Assembly (NCBI RefSeq): GCF_042684265.1
Contig: NZ_JBHULB010000008.1
Coordinates: 62,001-126,000, forward strand
Direction: 5' to 3'
DNA: 64,000 bases
Source of the DNA: Croceitalea marina
GTDB lineage: Bacteria > Bacteroidota > Bacteroidia > Flavobacteriales > Flavobacteriaceae
This document shows positions 24,379 through 33,999 of the stretch, piece by piece (the first letter of the stretch is position 1; every line of letters starts with the position of its first letter). Under the pieces are notes generated by a model that saw only the letters and a list, made by a program, of their open reading frames with translations, was not told the origin of the DNA and ran no database searches. A program made the position numbers and the translations under genes.

Positions 24379-26424
24379 TTATATTCCGTACTGTCCCATT
24401 ACGTACTTTGCAACCAATGCGCCATTAGGCTTTTTACAATTTTCTGGAAAGTCTGAAAAGTATATACAATCGGGCAGTCCATCCTTGAATTTGACCGTCA
24501 CGGCACCTGTCTTTTTTCCTAACAGCCCGTTGAAATTGTAATTGGCATTCAATGAAAGGGTCTGCGTTTGATCTTGTGATTTAATTTCGCGCACATTGCT
24601 AATACTATTACTAACATACTTGTTCATAGCCCAAGTTTTAGATTGATTCTGCAGTATGTCATTTAACAACTTCGTATAGTTTTGGTCACCGCCAGGACCG
24701 CCTAAAATCTTTATTTTTTCGTAATTACTCATTCCTTTTAAGCGAATAGGTTCCTGCTGGTTTGCAAAGGCCAGTAGGTTTTTGCCAAACTGTTCTATAC
24801 TTTTTGAGTCGCACGGGTTGAAACTAAAGAAATTGGACCAATCGTTCAGCAGGGCTTTGGCCTTATGGATCTGGTCTACTGAATTGCCCATCGCATTGGG
24901 ATTAGTGTACATATCGATAACCGTTCGTAAAGCATTTTGATCCTGCTTTGCGACCAAGCGCATTTTAGCAGCATACAATTTTGGGTCGGCAAAAATGCCT
25001 GTACCTACCGTTCGCCAGGCGATACAATACCTGTCAACTTCTACACCATAGCCATTTGTAGTCACATTTTCTCTAGAGCATTCTTGCGTCATTATCTCTA
25101 CCTTATCTTCAGGAAGCTGTTCTGGACAGAGACTACCGAAGGTGTTCAAATATCCGCTAAGAATCATCAAGAAATGACTGCTGTTGACATCCAGTTCAAT
25201 ATTTTCAAAATGACCTCTATAGATGTAATCAAAAAAAGCAGCATTGTTTAATCCCAAGGTTTTGAACTCCATCGTTCCTTCATCGATACCATTGTCTTCT
25301 AAAAAGGCAATGCGACCTTTGTTGGCGTCGAGTTTTTTCTGTTGTTGTGCCAGTCGTTGCTCTTCCGCTAGTTCCCTTTTTCTTGAATTCAAAAGTCTGG
25401 TTAGTTTTTGGTACTGAGGGGACTGCGCAGGTAAGTGGCTCGCATACTTATTTTTCAAACTTAGGAACGTGTCATTGTCCACTTGGGCAATGCTGCTTTC
25501 AATGGATTTCATTTGAGCCTCAACTAAGTTTTCTTTGATTGCAATCAGCGTTTTCTCACCTTTCTTGACCTCACTATTTCTAGAAAATGAACTGTAATCT
25601 TTTTTAAAGTTCACAACTTTTTGGTTGATTATCTCTATACTCAAATTCTGACTGACCGAACTTAAATCTGAATCAACGGCATTTTTCAATACTGCAGTGG
25701 CCTTGGCATCCAATCGGGATTGAAAATCAGTTTGCTTACCTCGGGAAGCTTGAGGTAGTAATTGCTTCCCTTTCTCTTTCAGTTGCGACAATTCTACAAG
25801 AGAAGATTTATCGGTATCTAATCGCTCAACTGAAGTTAGAATTTCATCAAGCTGTGTATCGGCTTTTACGGCAATAGCGATGTCAATTTCTGAACTGGCC
25901 TGTTTCAGCTCACTATCGAGCAGCAACGCATACTCGCTGGTTAAACGCTGTTTTAATTGTAATAGTTCACTTTTTGAAACACTGTTTTTTGAAATGGTAG
26001 CCAGTTCCTTTTCCAGTTGATCGCGTTTGGCATCGACCGTTGCTATCTGATTGACAAAATTTGGATTGCCGTACGCTAGATAATTGTTATAAATGACGTT
26101 CTGGAATACCCAATTATAGTGTGGATCGTTTCTATGATTTCCCTTAGCAAAACAGACTTGGATTTTCCTGAAATCCTTTACCAACGTTTTCTGAGAAAGT
26201 TGTGCATAGGTCTTTCCGCGATAGGGTTCAAAATAAGCTTTCGAGAAATAATTGGTGGCCAGTTTTTGAACCTTCGCACGATTCATATATCGCAAAGATG
26301 TGGCCTCAGGATATTCTTGTTTAATCAAATTCATCCATCCTACCAAATCGTTGCAATTTTGAGCGATAACTGTAATTGCACTGAAGGTAAAAATGAAAAA
26401 ACATAGAACTCTTTTGGTCGGCAT
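24379..26424 (-). CDS. Secreted coiled-coil protein of unknown function
   Basis: The 681-residue protein has a signal peptide (FFIFTFSAITVIAQ), then a Cys-containing N-terminal domain (NCNDLVGWMNLIKQEYPEA, to about residue 125). A long helical coiled-coil region at about 130-370 (QLEKELATISKN, AEEQRLAQQQKKLDA) leads to a C-terminal globular part with several Cys (CPEQLPEDKVEIMTQEC, RYCIAWRTVG, NPCDSKSIEQF). I recognise no family. It follows the lipoprotein gene at 26485 by 60 bases on the same strand, so the two may form an envelope-located pair, next to a divergent two-component system. Confidence 0.7.
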   Translation of the reverse strand: MPTKRVLCFFIFTFSAITVIAQNCNDLVGWMNLIKQEYPEATSLRYMNRAKVQKLATNYFSKAYFEPYRGKTYAQLSQKTLVKDFRKIQVCFAKGNHRNDPHYNWVFQNVIYNNYLAYGNPNFVNQIATVDAKRDQLEKELATISKNSVSKSELLQLKQRLTSEYALLLDSELKQASSEIDIAIAVKADTQLDEILTSVERLDTDKSSLVELSQLKEKGKQLLPQASRGKQTDFQSRLDAKATAVLKNAVDSDLSSVSQNLSIEIINQKVVNFKKDYSSFSRNSEVKKGEKTLIAIKENLVEAQMKSIESSIAQVDNDTFLSLKNKYASHLPAQSPQYQKLTRLLNSRKRELAEEQRLAQQQKKLDANKGRIAFLEDNGIDEGTMEFKTLGLNNAAFFDYIYRGHFENIELDVNSSHFLMILSGYLNTFGSLCPEQLPEDKVEIMTQECSRENVTTNGYGVEVDRYCIAWRTVGTGIFADPKLYAAKMRLVAKQDQNALRTVIDMYTNPNAMGNSVDQIHKAKALLNDWSNFFSFNPCDSKSIEQFGKNLLAFANQQEPIRLKGMSNYEKIKILGGPGGDQNYTKLLNDILQNQSKTWAMNKYVSNSISNVREIKSQDQTQTLSLNANYNFNGLLGKKTGAVTVKFKDGLPDCIYFSDFPENCKKPNGALVAKYVMGQYGI

Positions 26425-26484
26425 TGGTTAAAAGTGGTTTTAATTGATTACCCTAACTATTTGATCATTTATGAAGTATACATC

Positions 26485-27051
26485 CTAATCGTCGGTATAA
26501 CTGATATTGTTAAATATACCATCGGTGATTTGTAGCAATTCGCCAGTATCCGGATTTTCCACGTTATACTCAAACTCTCCAGAAATGATTTGCGCCTCTT
26601 TATCTATGGCGGTAATTCTCAAAAATCCCGAACTTCCATCCGTATCAAAATCCACATTGGATTCACCACCAGTTTCATAGGGCGCATAGCCTCCACCAAA
26701 TGCCAGCTCCAATGGATTATCGACAGGGTTGTTTACCTCAGCACCTACGAATACCAAATCAAAACTAACCCCAGTCATTGCAATAATGATTGATTCACCT
26801 TCGGTAATATTTTCAAATAAATCAATCCCTGCTATTACCAATGAGAAGAAAGCCGCGTTTTCATCAAGTTCAGCAGAAATTGTGGGCACACCCCTATCAA
26901 CAGGTATGGCTTCAAAATCGTTTCCATTGATTTTGGCGGTGATAAATGAGTCGCCCAACACGGTACCATCATCGTCCATAGAACTTGAATCATCGTCACT
27001 ACTGCAGGCGATTAGAAGAATCGCGAAAAGAATAGGAATAATACGCTTCAT
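26485..27051 (-). CDS. Lipoprotein resembling DUF6252 proteins
   Basis: The start at 27051 is chosen because MKRIIPILFAILLIACSSDD is a proper lipoprotein signal with the Cys about 16 residues in; the longer frame only adds a non-signal segment. The 188-residue product has an Asp/Ser-rich linker and a beta-rich domain (FITAKINGNDFEA, EAQIISGEFEYNVENPDTG) typical of small Bacteroidota DUF6252-like lipoproteins. Anchored in the envelope; function unknown. Probably co-transcribed with the coiled-coil protein gene. Confidence 0.65.
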   Translation of the reverse strand: MKRIIPILFAILLIACSSDDDSSSMDDDGTVLGDSFITAKINGNDFEAIPVDRGVPTISAELDENAAFFSLVIAGIDLFENITEGESIIIAMTGVSFDLVFVGAEVNNPVDNPLELAFGGGYAPYETGGESNVDFDTDGSSGFLRITAIDKEAQIISGEFEYNVENPDTGELLQITDGIFNNISYTDD

Positions 27052-27204
27052 AAGAATTTGGTTTTTTGAAGCTGGAAGATGCAAATAGCATTGTAAAAAA
27101 GCTATAGAAAATGTATCATCGTAGGTCTTAATCAGCTTAACGTCTGGTTTTAATTGTATTACCGTTTTTAATGATTATTTTGTTGTGCCAAACCAAATGA
27201 ATTT

Positions 27205-28983
27205 ATGAGAATACCATTTACCCTCATCTTACTATGCCTATCGTTTTTAGGCTATTCACAGGACAAAGAAGCTGATTCCATCAAGAAACTTATTGAGAAC
27301 TATAAAGTAGTCGATACCAACTTGGTCAACCTCAGGCAGAGCTATGCCGCTAAGAAAATGCTGATGACTCCTTCTGATACTACCTGGCTTTCTTATAATA
27401 AAGAAACGCTGGAGTTGGCTAAGGATATGAATTATACCAAAGGGCTTCTATTGGCCAATAATAACATTGGTGTGGTGTACCACTATTTTCTTTCAGACCC
27501 ATTAACCGCTCTGGATTATTATCAAACAGCTTATAGTATTTCTGAACAAAACCCATCCCTGAAGCGCTATCAGTATTCGATGTTGACCAATATGGGATTG
27601 ATACATTACGAACAAGAGGACTATGACAAAGCGTTGCCCATTTTTAGAAAATTATTGAGATACCCACAGCGAAAAAGCAACACACTATCAAACATTGGTA
27701 ATATTTATGGGCTCCAACAGCAAACGGACTCGGCCGTTTACTATTTTAGAGCTTCTATTAAGGAAGCCAAACGAACCGGTGATGTGCTACAGGTAGCGAA
27801 TGTGAGCAGTAATTTGGGATTAGTACAGGCACAAGCGGACCAATTGAATGAAGGGTTGGCCAACACGGCTCTCAGTTTGAAAATGATAGATTCATTGAAT
27901 TTGGAGGTGTTAAGAGTGCCGGCCTACGTAAATGCTGCGGAAGTCTATATGCATGGCAATGATTTGGACAAGGCTGAATATTATGCCTCTGAAAGTCTTA
28001 ACGCAGTCAAATCCTTGAACAATCTATATACCGAAACCAAATCGCTACAGACGTTGGCGACCATTCAGGAAAAAAAAGGCGACTATCAAAATGCTCTAAA
28101 GAATTATAAAGCTGCCAACGTTCTTAATGATAGTTTGGTGAGCACTGACCGCAAAGTGGAGATATCTAGAAAGGAAATCCAATACGAAGCTGATAAAAAA
28201 GAAGCTCTTGCCGTTGCAGAGGCAGAACGCCAGCGTGCAATCAAAAACGCATCGCTTGTAGGCGGTGGCGGCGTTATATTGGCTTCGCTATTTGCATTCA
28301 TATCATACAGGCGCAAGCAGAGATCAGATACGGCCAAAAAGGAAGCCGAATTCAATGCCACGGTGGCCGAAGTGGAGCTTAAAGCGCTCCGTGCGCAAAT
28401 GAATCCACATTTTATTTTCAACAGTCTTAATTCCATCGGTGATTACATTTTAAACAATAATACCCAAGCGGCCAGTGACTATCTAGCTAAGTTTGCCCGA
28501 CTGATGCGTATGACCCTTGAAAATTCAGACAAACAGCTTATTACGTTAGAAGAGGACATCAGCTTGCTTAACACGTATTTGGCAATAGAACAGAAACGAT
28601 TTGAAAAGGCCTTCGATTTTGAAATTAGAGTCACTGATGGCCTTGATACCGATGAAATTTTGTTACCACCAATGTTGTTGCAGCCTTTTGTAGAAAACAG
28701 TATTGTTCACGGTCTATCAAAATCGGAAAAGGGTGGTGAGATCCTCATCAACTTCATATCTGAACAGCAGAAATTGATATGTACTGTCGAAGACAATGGT
28801 GTAGGTCGGGCTACAAGCAAAAGCAGAAATGGTCATCAAAAAAAGAACTCAATGGGTATGTCTATCACACAAAACAGAATTGAAGTGCTCAATAAGACTA
28901 AAGGCACAAATGGGTCGGTTAAAATAGTTGATAAAGAATTGGGCACGAAGGTCATCGTATCACTACCCTTAGTATTGGCCTAA
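27205..28983 (+). CDS. TPR-containing LytS-type sensor histidine kinase
   Basis: The 592-residue protein has a signal peptide (FTLILLCLSFLGYSQ), periplasmic tetratricopeptide repeats at about 75-320 (YYQTAYSISEQNP, NALKNYKAANVLND), one transmembrane helix near 350-367 and a His_kinase domain (ALRAQMNPHFIFNSLNSI, phospho-His in NPHF). A HATPase follows (LLQPFVENSIVHGL, VEDNGVGRA). It phosphorylates the LytTR regulator encoded 76 bases downstream. The ligand is unknown. Divergent from the lipoprotein/coiled-coil pair, which may be its target. Confidence 0.9.
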   Translation: MRIPFTLILLCLSFLGYSQDKEADSIKKLIENYKVVDTNLVNLRQSYAAKKMLMTPSDTTWLSYNKETLELAKDMNYTKGLLLANNNIGVVYHYFLSDPLTALDYYQTAYSISEQNPSLKRYQYSMLTNMGLIHYEQEDYDKALPIFRKLLRYPQRKSNTLSNIGNIYGLQQQTDSAVYYFRASIKEAKRTGDVLQVANVSSNLGLVQAQADQLNEGLANTALSLKMIDSLNLEVLRVPAYVNAAEVYMHGNDLDKAEYYASESLNAVKSLNNLYTETKSLQTLATIQEKKGDYQNALKNYKAANVLNDSLVSTDRKVEISRKEIQYEADKKEALAVAEAERQRAIKNASLVGGGGVILASLFAFISYRRKQRSDTAKKEAEFNATVAEVELKALRAQMNPHFIFNSLNSIGDYILNNNTQAASDYLAKFARLMRMTLENSDKQLITLEEDISLLNTYLAIEQKRFEKAFDFEIRVTDGLDTDEILLPPMLLQPFVENSIVHGLSKSEKGGEILINFISEQQKLICTVEDNGVGRATSKSRNGHQKKNSMGMSITQNRIEVLNKTKGTNGSVKIVDKELGTKVIVSLPLVLA

Positions 28984-29059
28984 TTGTATTTATGCTAATT
29001 GGTGATCGGATTTTGTTATCTTGAAGTCCATAAACTGATCTACTTCAACAAAAGTTGCT

Positions 29060-29794
29060 ATGCTCAATACACTTATTGTCGACGATGAATCCCATTGCAT
29101 AAAACGCTTATTACATTTAATCGAAAGAAAACCTGGGATATTCAATGTTGTTGCTGCCTGTAAAACCGTGGATGAGGCAGTAAAAGTCGCAGAAAACAAC
29201 CAGCTTGATTTGGTGTTTTTGGATATTGAAATTGATGATAAAACAGGGTTTGACTTTTTGAGACAGCTCGATGCTATTTCCTTTAAGACTATCTTCACAA
29301 CAGCTTTTGACAACTATGCTATAAAGGCTTTTAAGTTCAGTGCTTTTGACTATTTGATGAAGCCCATAGATTTTGATGAGTTCAATGAGACCATCTTGCG
29401 CCTAAACGAAAAATTTGTATCTAAGAAAAAAAACAGTCAAGTACAGCAGCTACTTGAAAACATTGAGCAAAAACAGCCCAAACTTTTGACTGTACCTTCC
29501 GTTTCGGGTTTTGAAACCGTTTTGGTAGCAGAAATCGTGCATTTGGAAGCCAATGGTAATTACACCTATATCTTTACCAAGAATAAAAAGCAAATTGTAA
29601 GTAAGCCGATAAAATTTTATGAAAACCTTTTGGATGGAAAACAGTTCTTTAAGTGTCACAAATCCCATCTTATTAATATGGAAATGATTAAGACATTCCA
29701 TAAAGGGAAGCAGGCTTATGTGACTATGTCAAATGATAATAGCGTACCTATTGCCGTTCGGCGTAAGGAAGCATTTTTGGGGCGCTTCAAATAG
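29060..29794 (+). CDS. LytTR response regulator
   Basis: The 244-residue protein has a receiver domain with acidic pair VDDE, phospho-Asp in LVFLDIEIDDKTG and Lys in YLMKPIDF, and a C-terminal LytTR DNA-binding domain (IVHLEANGNYTYIFT, FKCHKSHLINM). It is the partner of the kinase encoded just upstream. LytTR proteins bind direct repeats upstream of targets; candidates are the adjacent envelope genes. Confidence 0.92.
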   Translation: MLNTLIVDDESHCIKRLLHLIERKPGIFNVVAACKTVDEAVKVAENNQLDLVFLDIEIDDKTGFDFLRQLDAISFKTIFTTAFDNYAIKAFKFSAFDYLMKPIDFDEFNETILRLNEKFVSKKKNSQVQQLLENIEQKQPKLLTVPSVSGFETVLVAEIVHLEANGNYTYIFTKNKKQIVSKPIKFYENLLDGKQFFKCHKSHLINMEMIKTFHKGKQAYVTMSNDNSVPIAVRRKEAFLGRFK

Positions 29795-29965
29795 TTAGAA
29801 CACAAATTTTCTATGCAAAAATAGACCTCGCCCTATCATAGAACTCGCTTAAAATTAGTCGTTAAATCCGCTTGAGAAAACTGCTTAGATTCTTCAGGAA
29901 GTTGCCTTTGGGTTGGAGCTAAGTTAAACTGCACTCATACAGCGTAACGATAGAAAGGAGCCACC

Positions 29966-30197
29966 CTATATTTGTTTGCTACAATAACTACACGTTTTAT
30001 CACTAATGTGCTCTTTGATATGCTGCAAACAAGAAAGTATCTCATTTTTAGAGTATAAATTTTCTAATGTAGCTATATCTTCTCTGAAAATATCTTTAGT
30101 AGAAGTAAACAAGGCTCTTGGAATTACAATATCCTTATCTCTTTGAACAGATCATCTAGAATAATCAATATCCCAAAATAAATGCTTTGGAACAAAA
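29966..30197 (-). pseudogene. Decayed gene, DUF6922-like N-terminus
   Basis: The minus-strand frame reads FVPKHLFWDIDYSR, an in-frame TGA at 30152-30154, then SVQRDKDIVIPRALFTSTKD and onward to CSYCSKQI and a TAG at 29966. The FWD-D-(y)-R-D-IV-R-L spacing recalls DUF6922 or antitoxin-like proteins. The start is lost to upstream stops. Probably a broken toxin-antitoxin-type gene. Confidence 0.35.
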
Positions 30198-30414
30198 CTT
30201 TATTATGTCTCTTTTTGCTTTCAAAACTCTTTAGAACTTAGTGATAGAGCATCTTATGTGAGGCTGATATTTAATACTTTATGAACAATATATATACCAA
30301 TTGTAGCCCTATAGTATGAGACCTGAACCTTCTAATGAGTTACCCTTTTAAGCAGTCTAAAATTTCTTTACCTAATAGGACAAATTTTATGTACTTCGCC
30401 TTGGGCAACATTTT

Positions 30415-30558
30415 AAACCTTTGTGGGAGGAAAGGTTGGAGTGAAAATTTTGCCAGGCGAACGCTGTCGCTGTTGAAGCGACTGGGTTCAAGATAGTGTA
30501 GTGAACCGCTTTTCTCGGCCCGATAGCTATCGGGGGTAGAGGAATGGGGTGGAACGGG
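30415..30558 (+). repeat. Copy B of the noncoding repeated segment
   Basis: Close match to 23227-23371, including the hairpin AACCTTT-GTGGGAGG-AAAGGTT at 30416-30437 and the GATAGCTATC palindrome. Same orientation as copy A, so the 7 kb between them could be lost or duplicated by recombination. Confidence 0.75.
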
Positions 30559-30731
30559 CTGTGATTTCCATACGAATTTGATGTTATGAGCCGATTAGGA
30601 ATGCTATTCGGCTCATATTTTAGGATATTTTGAGGTGGTTACTTAAATCGCTGTTTAAACCTATTTGTAACTATGCAAGACATTCAGCTTAACTCATTCA
30701 TTTTAATAGACTTCATGTTCTCAAAATTGGT

Positions 30732-33700
30732 TCAACTTGTTATAACTTGCAGATTAACGTCTCCCACGGTTGCAAGATAATGACTTGTTGTTGATAGCAA
30801 TGACAATATACTATCAGATGCATTTGCTTTTGATAATGATGGTTGTACAATGTAAATGTGAAATTTTGTATCAAGATTCCATTTTACTGAAGTATAAAGT
30901 GATTCAAGGTCTTCCACTGAGCCTTTTATCAGACGTGAACACTCTTGACCTTTTTCCCTTTTAACAATTCGCTTCAAAAGATGAACAAACAGTTCTTTCC
31001 CTTCTCTATATTTCCAGTTCAAGGATTTTTGGGCTTGCCCGCAGACTTGATAAAAGTTTTCAATGTTATTACTTACATTGCCACCCTTCGCATATTTCAG
31101 ATGAAATAGATGAATATCTATTTTTCCTTTTGATTTATTTATGGCCAAAACGTCTGCAATTTCTCCTGAACCATCGTCATCATAAATTATATCATAATCA
31201 TCCATAATTCTTTGGATAAACTGATATTGAATAGAATCTTGTATATAGGGTTTAATGCCCATAGATTCCTTATTTAAAGATACACCTGTCCAATCCCAAC
31301 TTTGTAATAAGTCCTTATTGAATTTTTCTACCGGGTCATTTGGCTTAAAGTAGTAATTTAATTCAAGTTGCGAGCCGTCTGCAAAAAATATTACAGGATA
31401 AAATTCATTTAAAAAATCCTCTATTTTCTCAACTTTACTTCCATAACTCACAGTTGCATCGGTATTACCAATTCTCACTATTTTACAATCTGGCGTAGAT
31501 ATTCCATCAACTAATTTAGTTCCTAAAATAATTTCGAATTCAATACTTAAATCATCACAATCCCAAGAAAATTTAATTGGCTTTTCGATATTTGAATCTA
31601 CTATGTTCAGTTCAGAATAAGAAAGGTCGTATGTTTTCTGACTATTTTTTACTTTGAATAAAAATCTATGTTCTGGATGCCTGTATATTTCAGCGTTCCA
31701 ATCTAAAGTTATTGGAAGGGTATGAGTAGGACGATTTACAATCACCGTTGGAATAATAGTATTCTTTAAAAATATATTTGGATTGATGTTTGGATTGATA
31801 AGAACACTTCCTAAATTCTCACACCAATCATTTAGTTCTTTTAAATTTCCGCGAAGATATGCCCAAACTTTACCTTTGACAGAACATCCTATGGAAACCT
31901 GCTCCCCTGACTTATATCCAGTACCAAAAGTATTGTTTTTCTTTAGGGTTCCTTGTTCGAGTTGTTTGATACCATCTTCTACATTTTTACCAAAAAATGA
32001 TTGATAACTAATGTCTTGTCCAATTCCTTTTCGACCTCCGAAATTATAAAGTCGTAATCGCTTGACATCGTGAAAAACCCTAAAAACATTCATTCCGTTT
32101 ATAATGGAATTCGGTTCATCGAATATGGCATTAATCAATTTTTCACTTTTTAAAGATTTAAATGATGTATGAACATAGGCTAAATTACTTTCTTTCCTTT
32201 TGTCCCAGTGAACAACCAACAAATCCCACTGTAGGTTTTTAACTGAATCAAATGTTCCCCAATCGGTTCTTCCTGTTTTACCTAAAATGACCACTAAAGT
32301 TTTGTTGTCGTCATTTACATCACTAAATTGATGTTCATAAGAGTTGATATTTGATATACCTTCACGCCAATGACTTGGATACCATTGTTCGCAAGAAACT
32401 TTATAAACTTCAGCGCTCAGCGCTGGATTTATTGATTCAAATGGTATTTCAGATTCTGTTAAGTTTTTAAAACCTCCTAAAAATGTTTGAAAATCAAGTT
32501 CGCTCTTGGTTGCTCCTTCACTTATTTTTGGAAGTAAGGCATTCCAATCACTCCCTTTGGCGTAAAGCTCATCAAGTTCTTGCTGAATAGGTGGATATGC
32601 TAAATTGGTTATAAATGTTGCATCCCCAATATTATCTCCAGATGTTCTAGTAAACCTTCCAATAAATTGAAGCATAATAGGAATGCTTTGTCGGTCATCA
32701 TGTATAGCTGCAATTTTCAGTTCTGGTAAATCAAACCCTTCGCCAAGCATATCGACACAAACAATTATTTTATGCTTTAAAAGTTTTATATCATCTATTT
32801 TCTGTTTCAATCCAGCAATTCCTGTATAAACCAATACAGGATTTAAGTCAGAATGAGAGGAATAAAATTTAAAAACCTCCTTAGCTCTTCCTTTTGTTTT
32901 GCATCTTGCGAGAAGGGCGTGGTTTAAATTGTTCAATATATCCTCTCTTAAAACAGAGATTGCCTTTTCTGCAATAGCCTTATCTGCACTTTCTATATTA
33001 TATTCTCTTATAGGTTTAAACAGTATATTTTTGTAGTAGTCCTGTTCTTGTGCTGCTTTCAATGAGAATTCATATATGAATTTTCCATCAAGCTTTTTCT
33101 GGTCGTTTCTGAATGGTGTTGCAGTAAATAGAAATACTTTATGTTTATCAAATAAATCAATAAAATCTCTCCAAGTTTTAGCTTCCGAATGATGCGCTTC
33201 ATCAATGAAATAATGAGAAAAAGTATCGCTTATAATTGCTTTCTGCGTTTGTTCGGAACCAGATAAAATACTCATTGTTGTAACTACAACATTAACTTTC
33301 GAAAGAAATACCTTAAGCTCATCTTCGTCTTTAAACTTTTTTGTAATTAGTCCGACAATTGGATTTAATGCACTCGCAGCAACTATATTAAATTTTTTGA
33401 GCAAGCCAAGTGTAAAAAACTTTTTAAATATTTGTTCTCTTAAAGCGTCAGATGGTACTGATATAAGTAACTTATCGCATTGATTAGCAATTAAAGCCGA
33501 AATCATTGTTTCTGTTTTACCAGTTCCTGTTGGCATTACAACAATACCCTTATCGCTTTGGTTCTGTATGTGAGACAATATTGCATACAAAGCACCAAGC
33601 TGTGGCGGTCTCAAGCCGTTTACATTTTTCTTTAAATTTTCTTTTATAAAATTGAAGTTTCCGAGCCACGATTCATTTACTTCCAAAGGATGTTTTATAG

Positions 33701-33989
33701 CTATGGAAGGATGTTTTATCCAACGTGTGAGTTTAAGCTCTGAGCGAATAAAGTCTTTTTTAATTGGCTTTTTTGAAGCTAATAATACGTATTCAATCCC
33801 AGCTGGAACTTTAAGGTTTTTATCCGTCGAAACTAGTATTCTATTTCCATTTGAGTTAAAAATAAATGGGGCTTCGCTTTCCAACATACAGTTTGAAAAA
33901 CTCTTCTCACTTGAAAAAAATTGTTTGGCTACATTTCCATTTTTTTCGTAATGATAATATTCAACATCTGGTGTTAATACTGTAATCAT
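30732..33989 (-). CDS. SF2 (DEAD/DEAH) helicase with C-terminal nuclease-like domain, defence operon
   Basis: In the 1085 residues an N-terminal region of about 120 residues is followed by helicase motifs: Walker A MPTGTGKT at 152-159, DEAH at 263-266, FTATPFR at 288-294 and QFIGRFTRTSG for motif VI. The second half is unassigned up to a last domain at about 929-1010 (GEIADVLAI with Asp946, FHLK with Lys965, VCGQAQKSLNW). That domain looks like a PD-(D/E)xK-type fold lacking the usual acidic partner before Lys. It lies 10 bases downstream of the nuclease-methyltransferase gene, so the two act together, most likely against phage or foreign DNA. Confidence 0.8.
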   Translation of the reverse strand: MITVLTPDVEYYHYEKNGNVAKQFFSSEKSFSNCMLESEAPFIFNSNGNRILVSTDKNLKVPAGIEYVLLASKKPIKKDFIRSELKLTRWIKHPSIAIKHPLEVNESWLGNFNFIKENLKKNVNGLRPPQLGALYAILSHIQNQSDKGIVVMPTGTGKTETMISALIANQCDKLLISVPSDALREQIFKKFFTLGLLKKFNIVAASALNPIVGLITKKFKDEDELKVFLSKVNVVVTTMSILSGSEQTQKAIISDTFSHYFIDEAHHSEAKTWRDFIDLFDKHKVFLFTATPFRNDQKKLDGKFIYEFSLKAAQEQDYYKNILFKPIREYNIESADKAIAEKAISVLREDILNNLNHALLARCKTKGRAKEVFKFYSSHSDLNPVLVYTGIAGLKQKIDDIKLLKHKIIVCVDMLGEGFDLPELKIAAIHDDRQSIPIMLQFIGRFTRTSGDNIGDATFITNLAYPPIQQELDELYAKGSDWNALLPKISEGATKSELDFQTFLGGFKNLTESEIPFESINPALSAEVYKVSCEQWYPSHWREGISNINSYEHQFSDVNDDNKTLVVILGKTGRTDWGTFDSVKNLQWDLLVVHWDKRKESNLAYVHTSFKSLKSEKLINAIFDEPNSIINGMNVFRVFHDVKRLRLYNFGGRKGIGQDISYQSFFGKNVEDGIKQLEQGTLKKNNTFGTGYKSGEQVSIGCSVKGKVWAYLRGNLKELNDWCENLGSVLINPNINPNIFLKNTIIPTVIVNRPTHTLPITLDWNAEIYRHPEHRFLFKVKNSQKTYDLSYSELNIVDSNIEKPIKFSWDCDDLSIEFEIILGTKLVDGISTPDCKIVRIGNTDATVSYGSKVEKIEDFLNEFYPVIFFADGSQLELNYYFKPNDPVEKFNKDLLQSWDWTGVSLNKESMGIKPYIQDSIQYQFIQRIMDDYDIIYDDDGSGEIADVLAINKSKGKIDIHLFHLKYAKGGNVSNNIENFYQVCGQAQKSLNWKYREGKELFVHLLKRIVKREKGQECSRLIKGSVEDLESLYTSVKWNLDTKFHIYIVQPSLSKANASDSILSLLSTTSHYLATVGDVNLQVITS

Positions 33990-33999
33990 ATTTTAAGGT

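Larger units (their letters stand above)
29795..30731. other. Gene-poor stretch with a decayed gene and a copy of the noncoding repeat
   Basis: 937 bases with no intact gene. It holds a degraded minus-strand frame at 29966-30197 and copy B of the island noncoding repeat at 30415-30558. The rest is AT-rich without recognisable signals. Confidence 0.5.
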
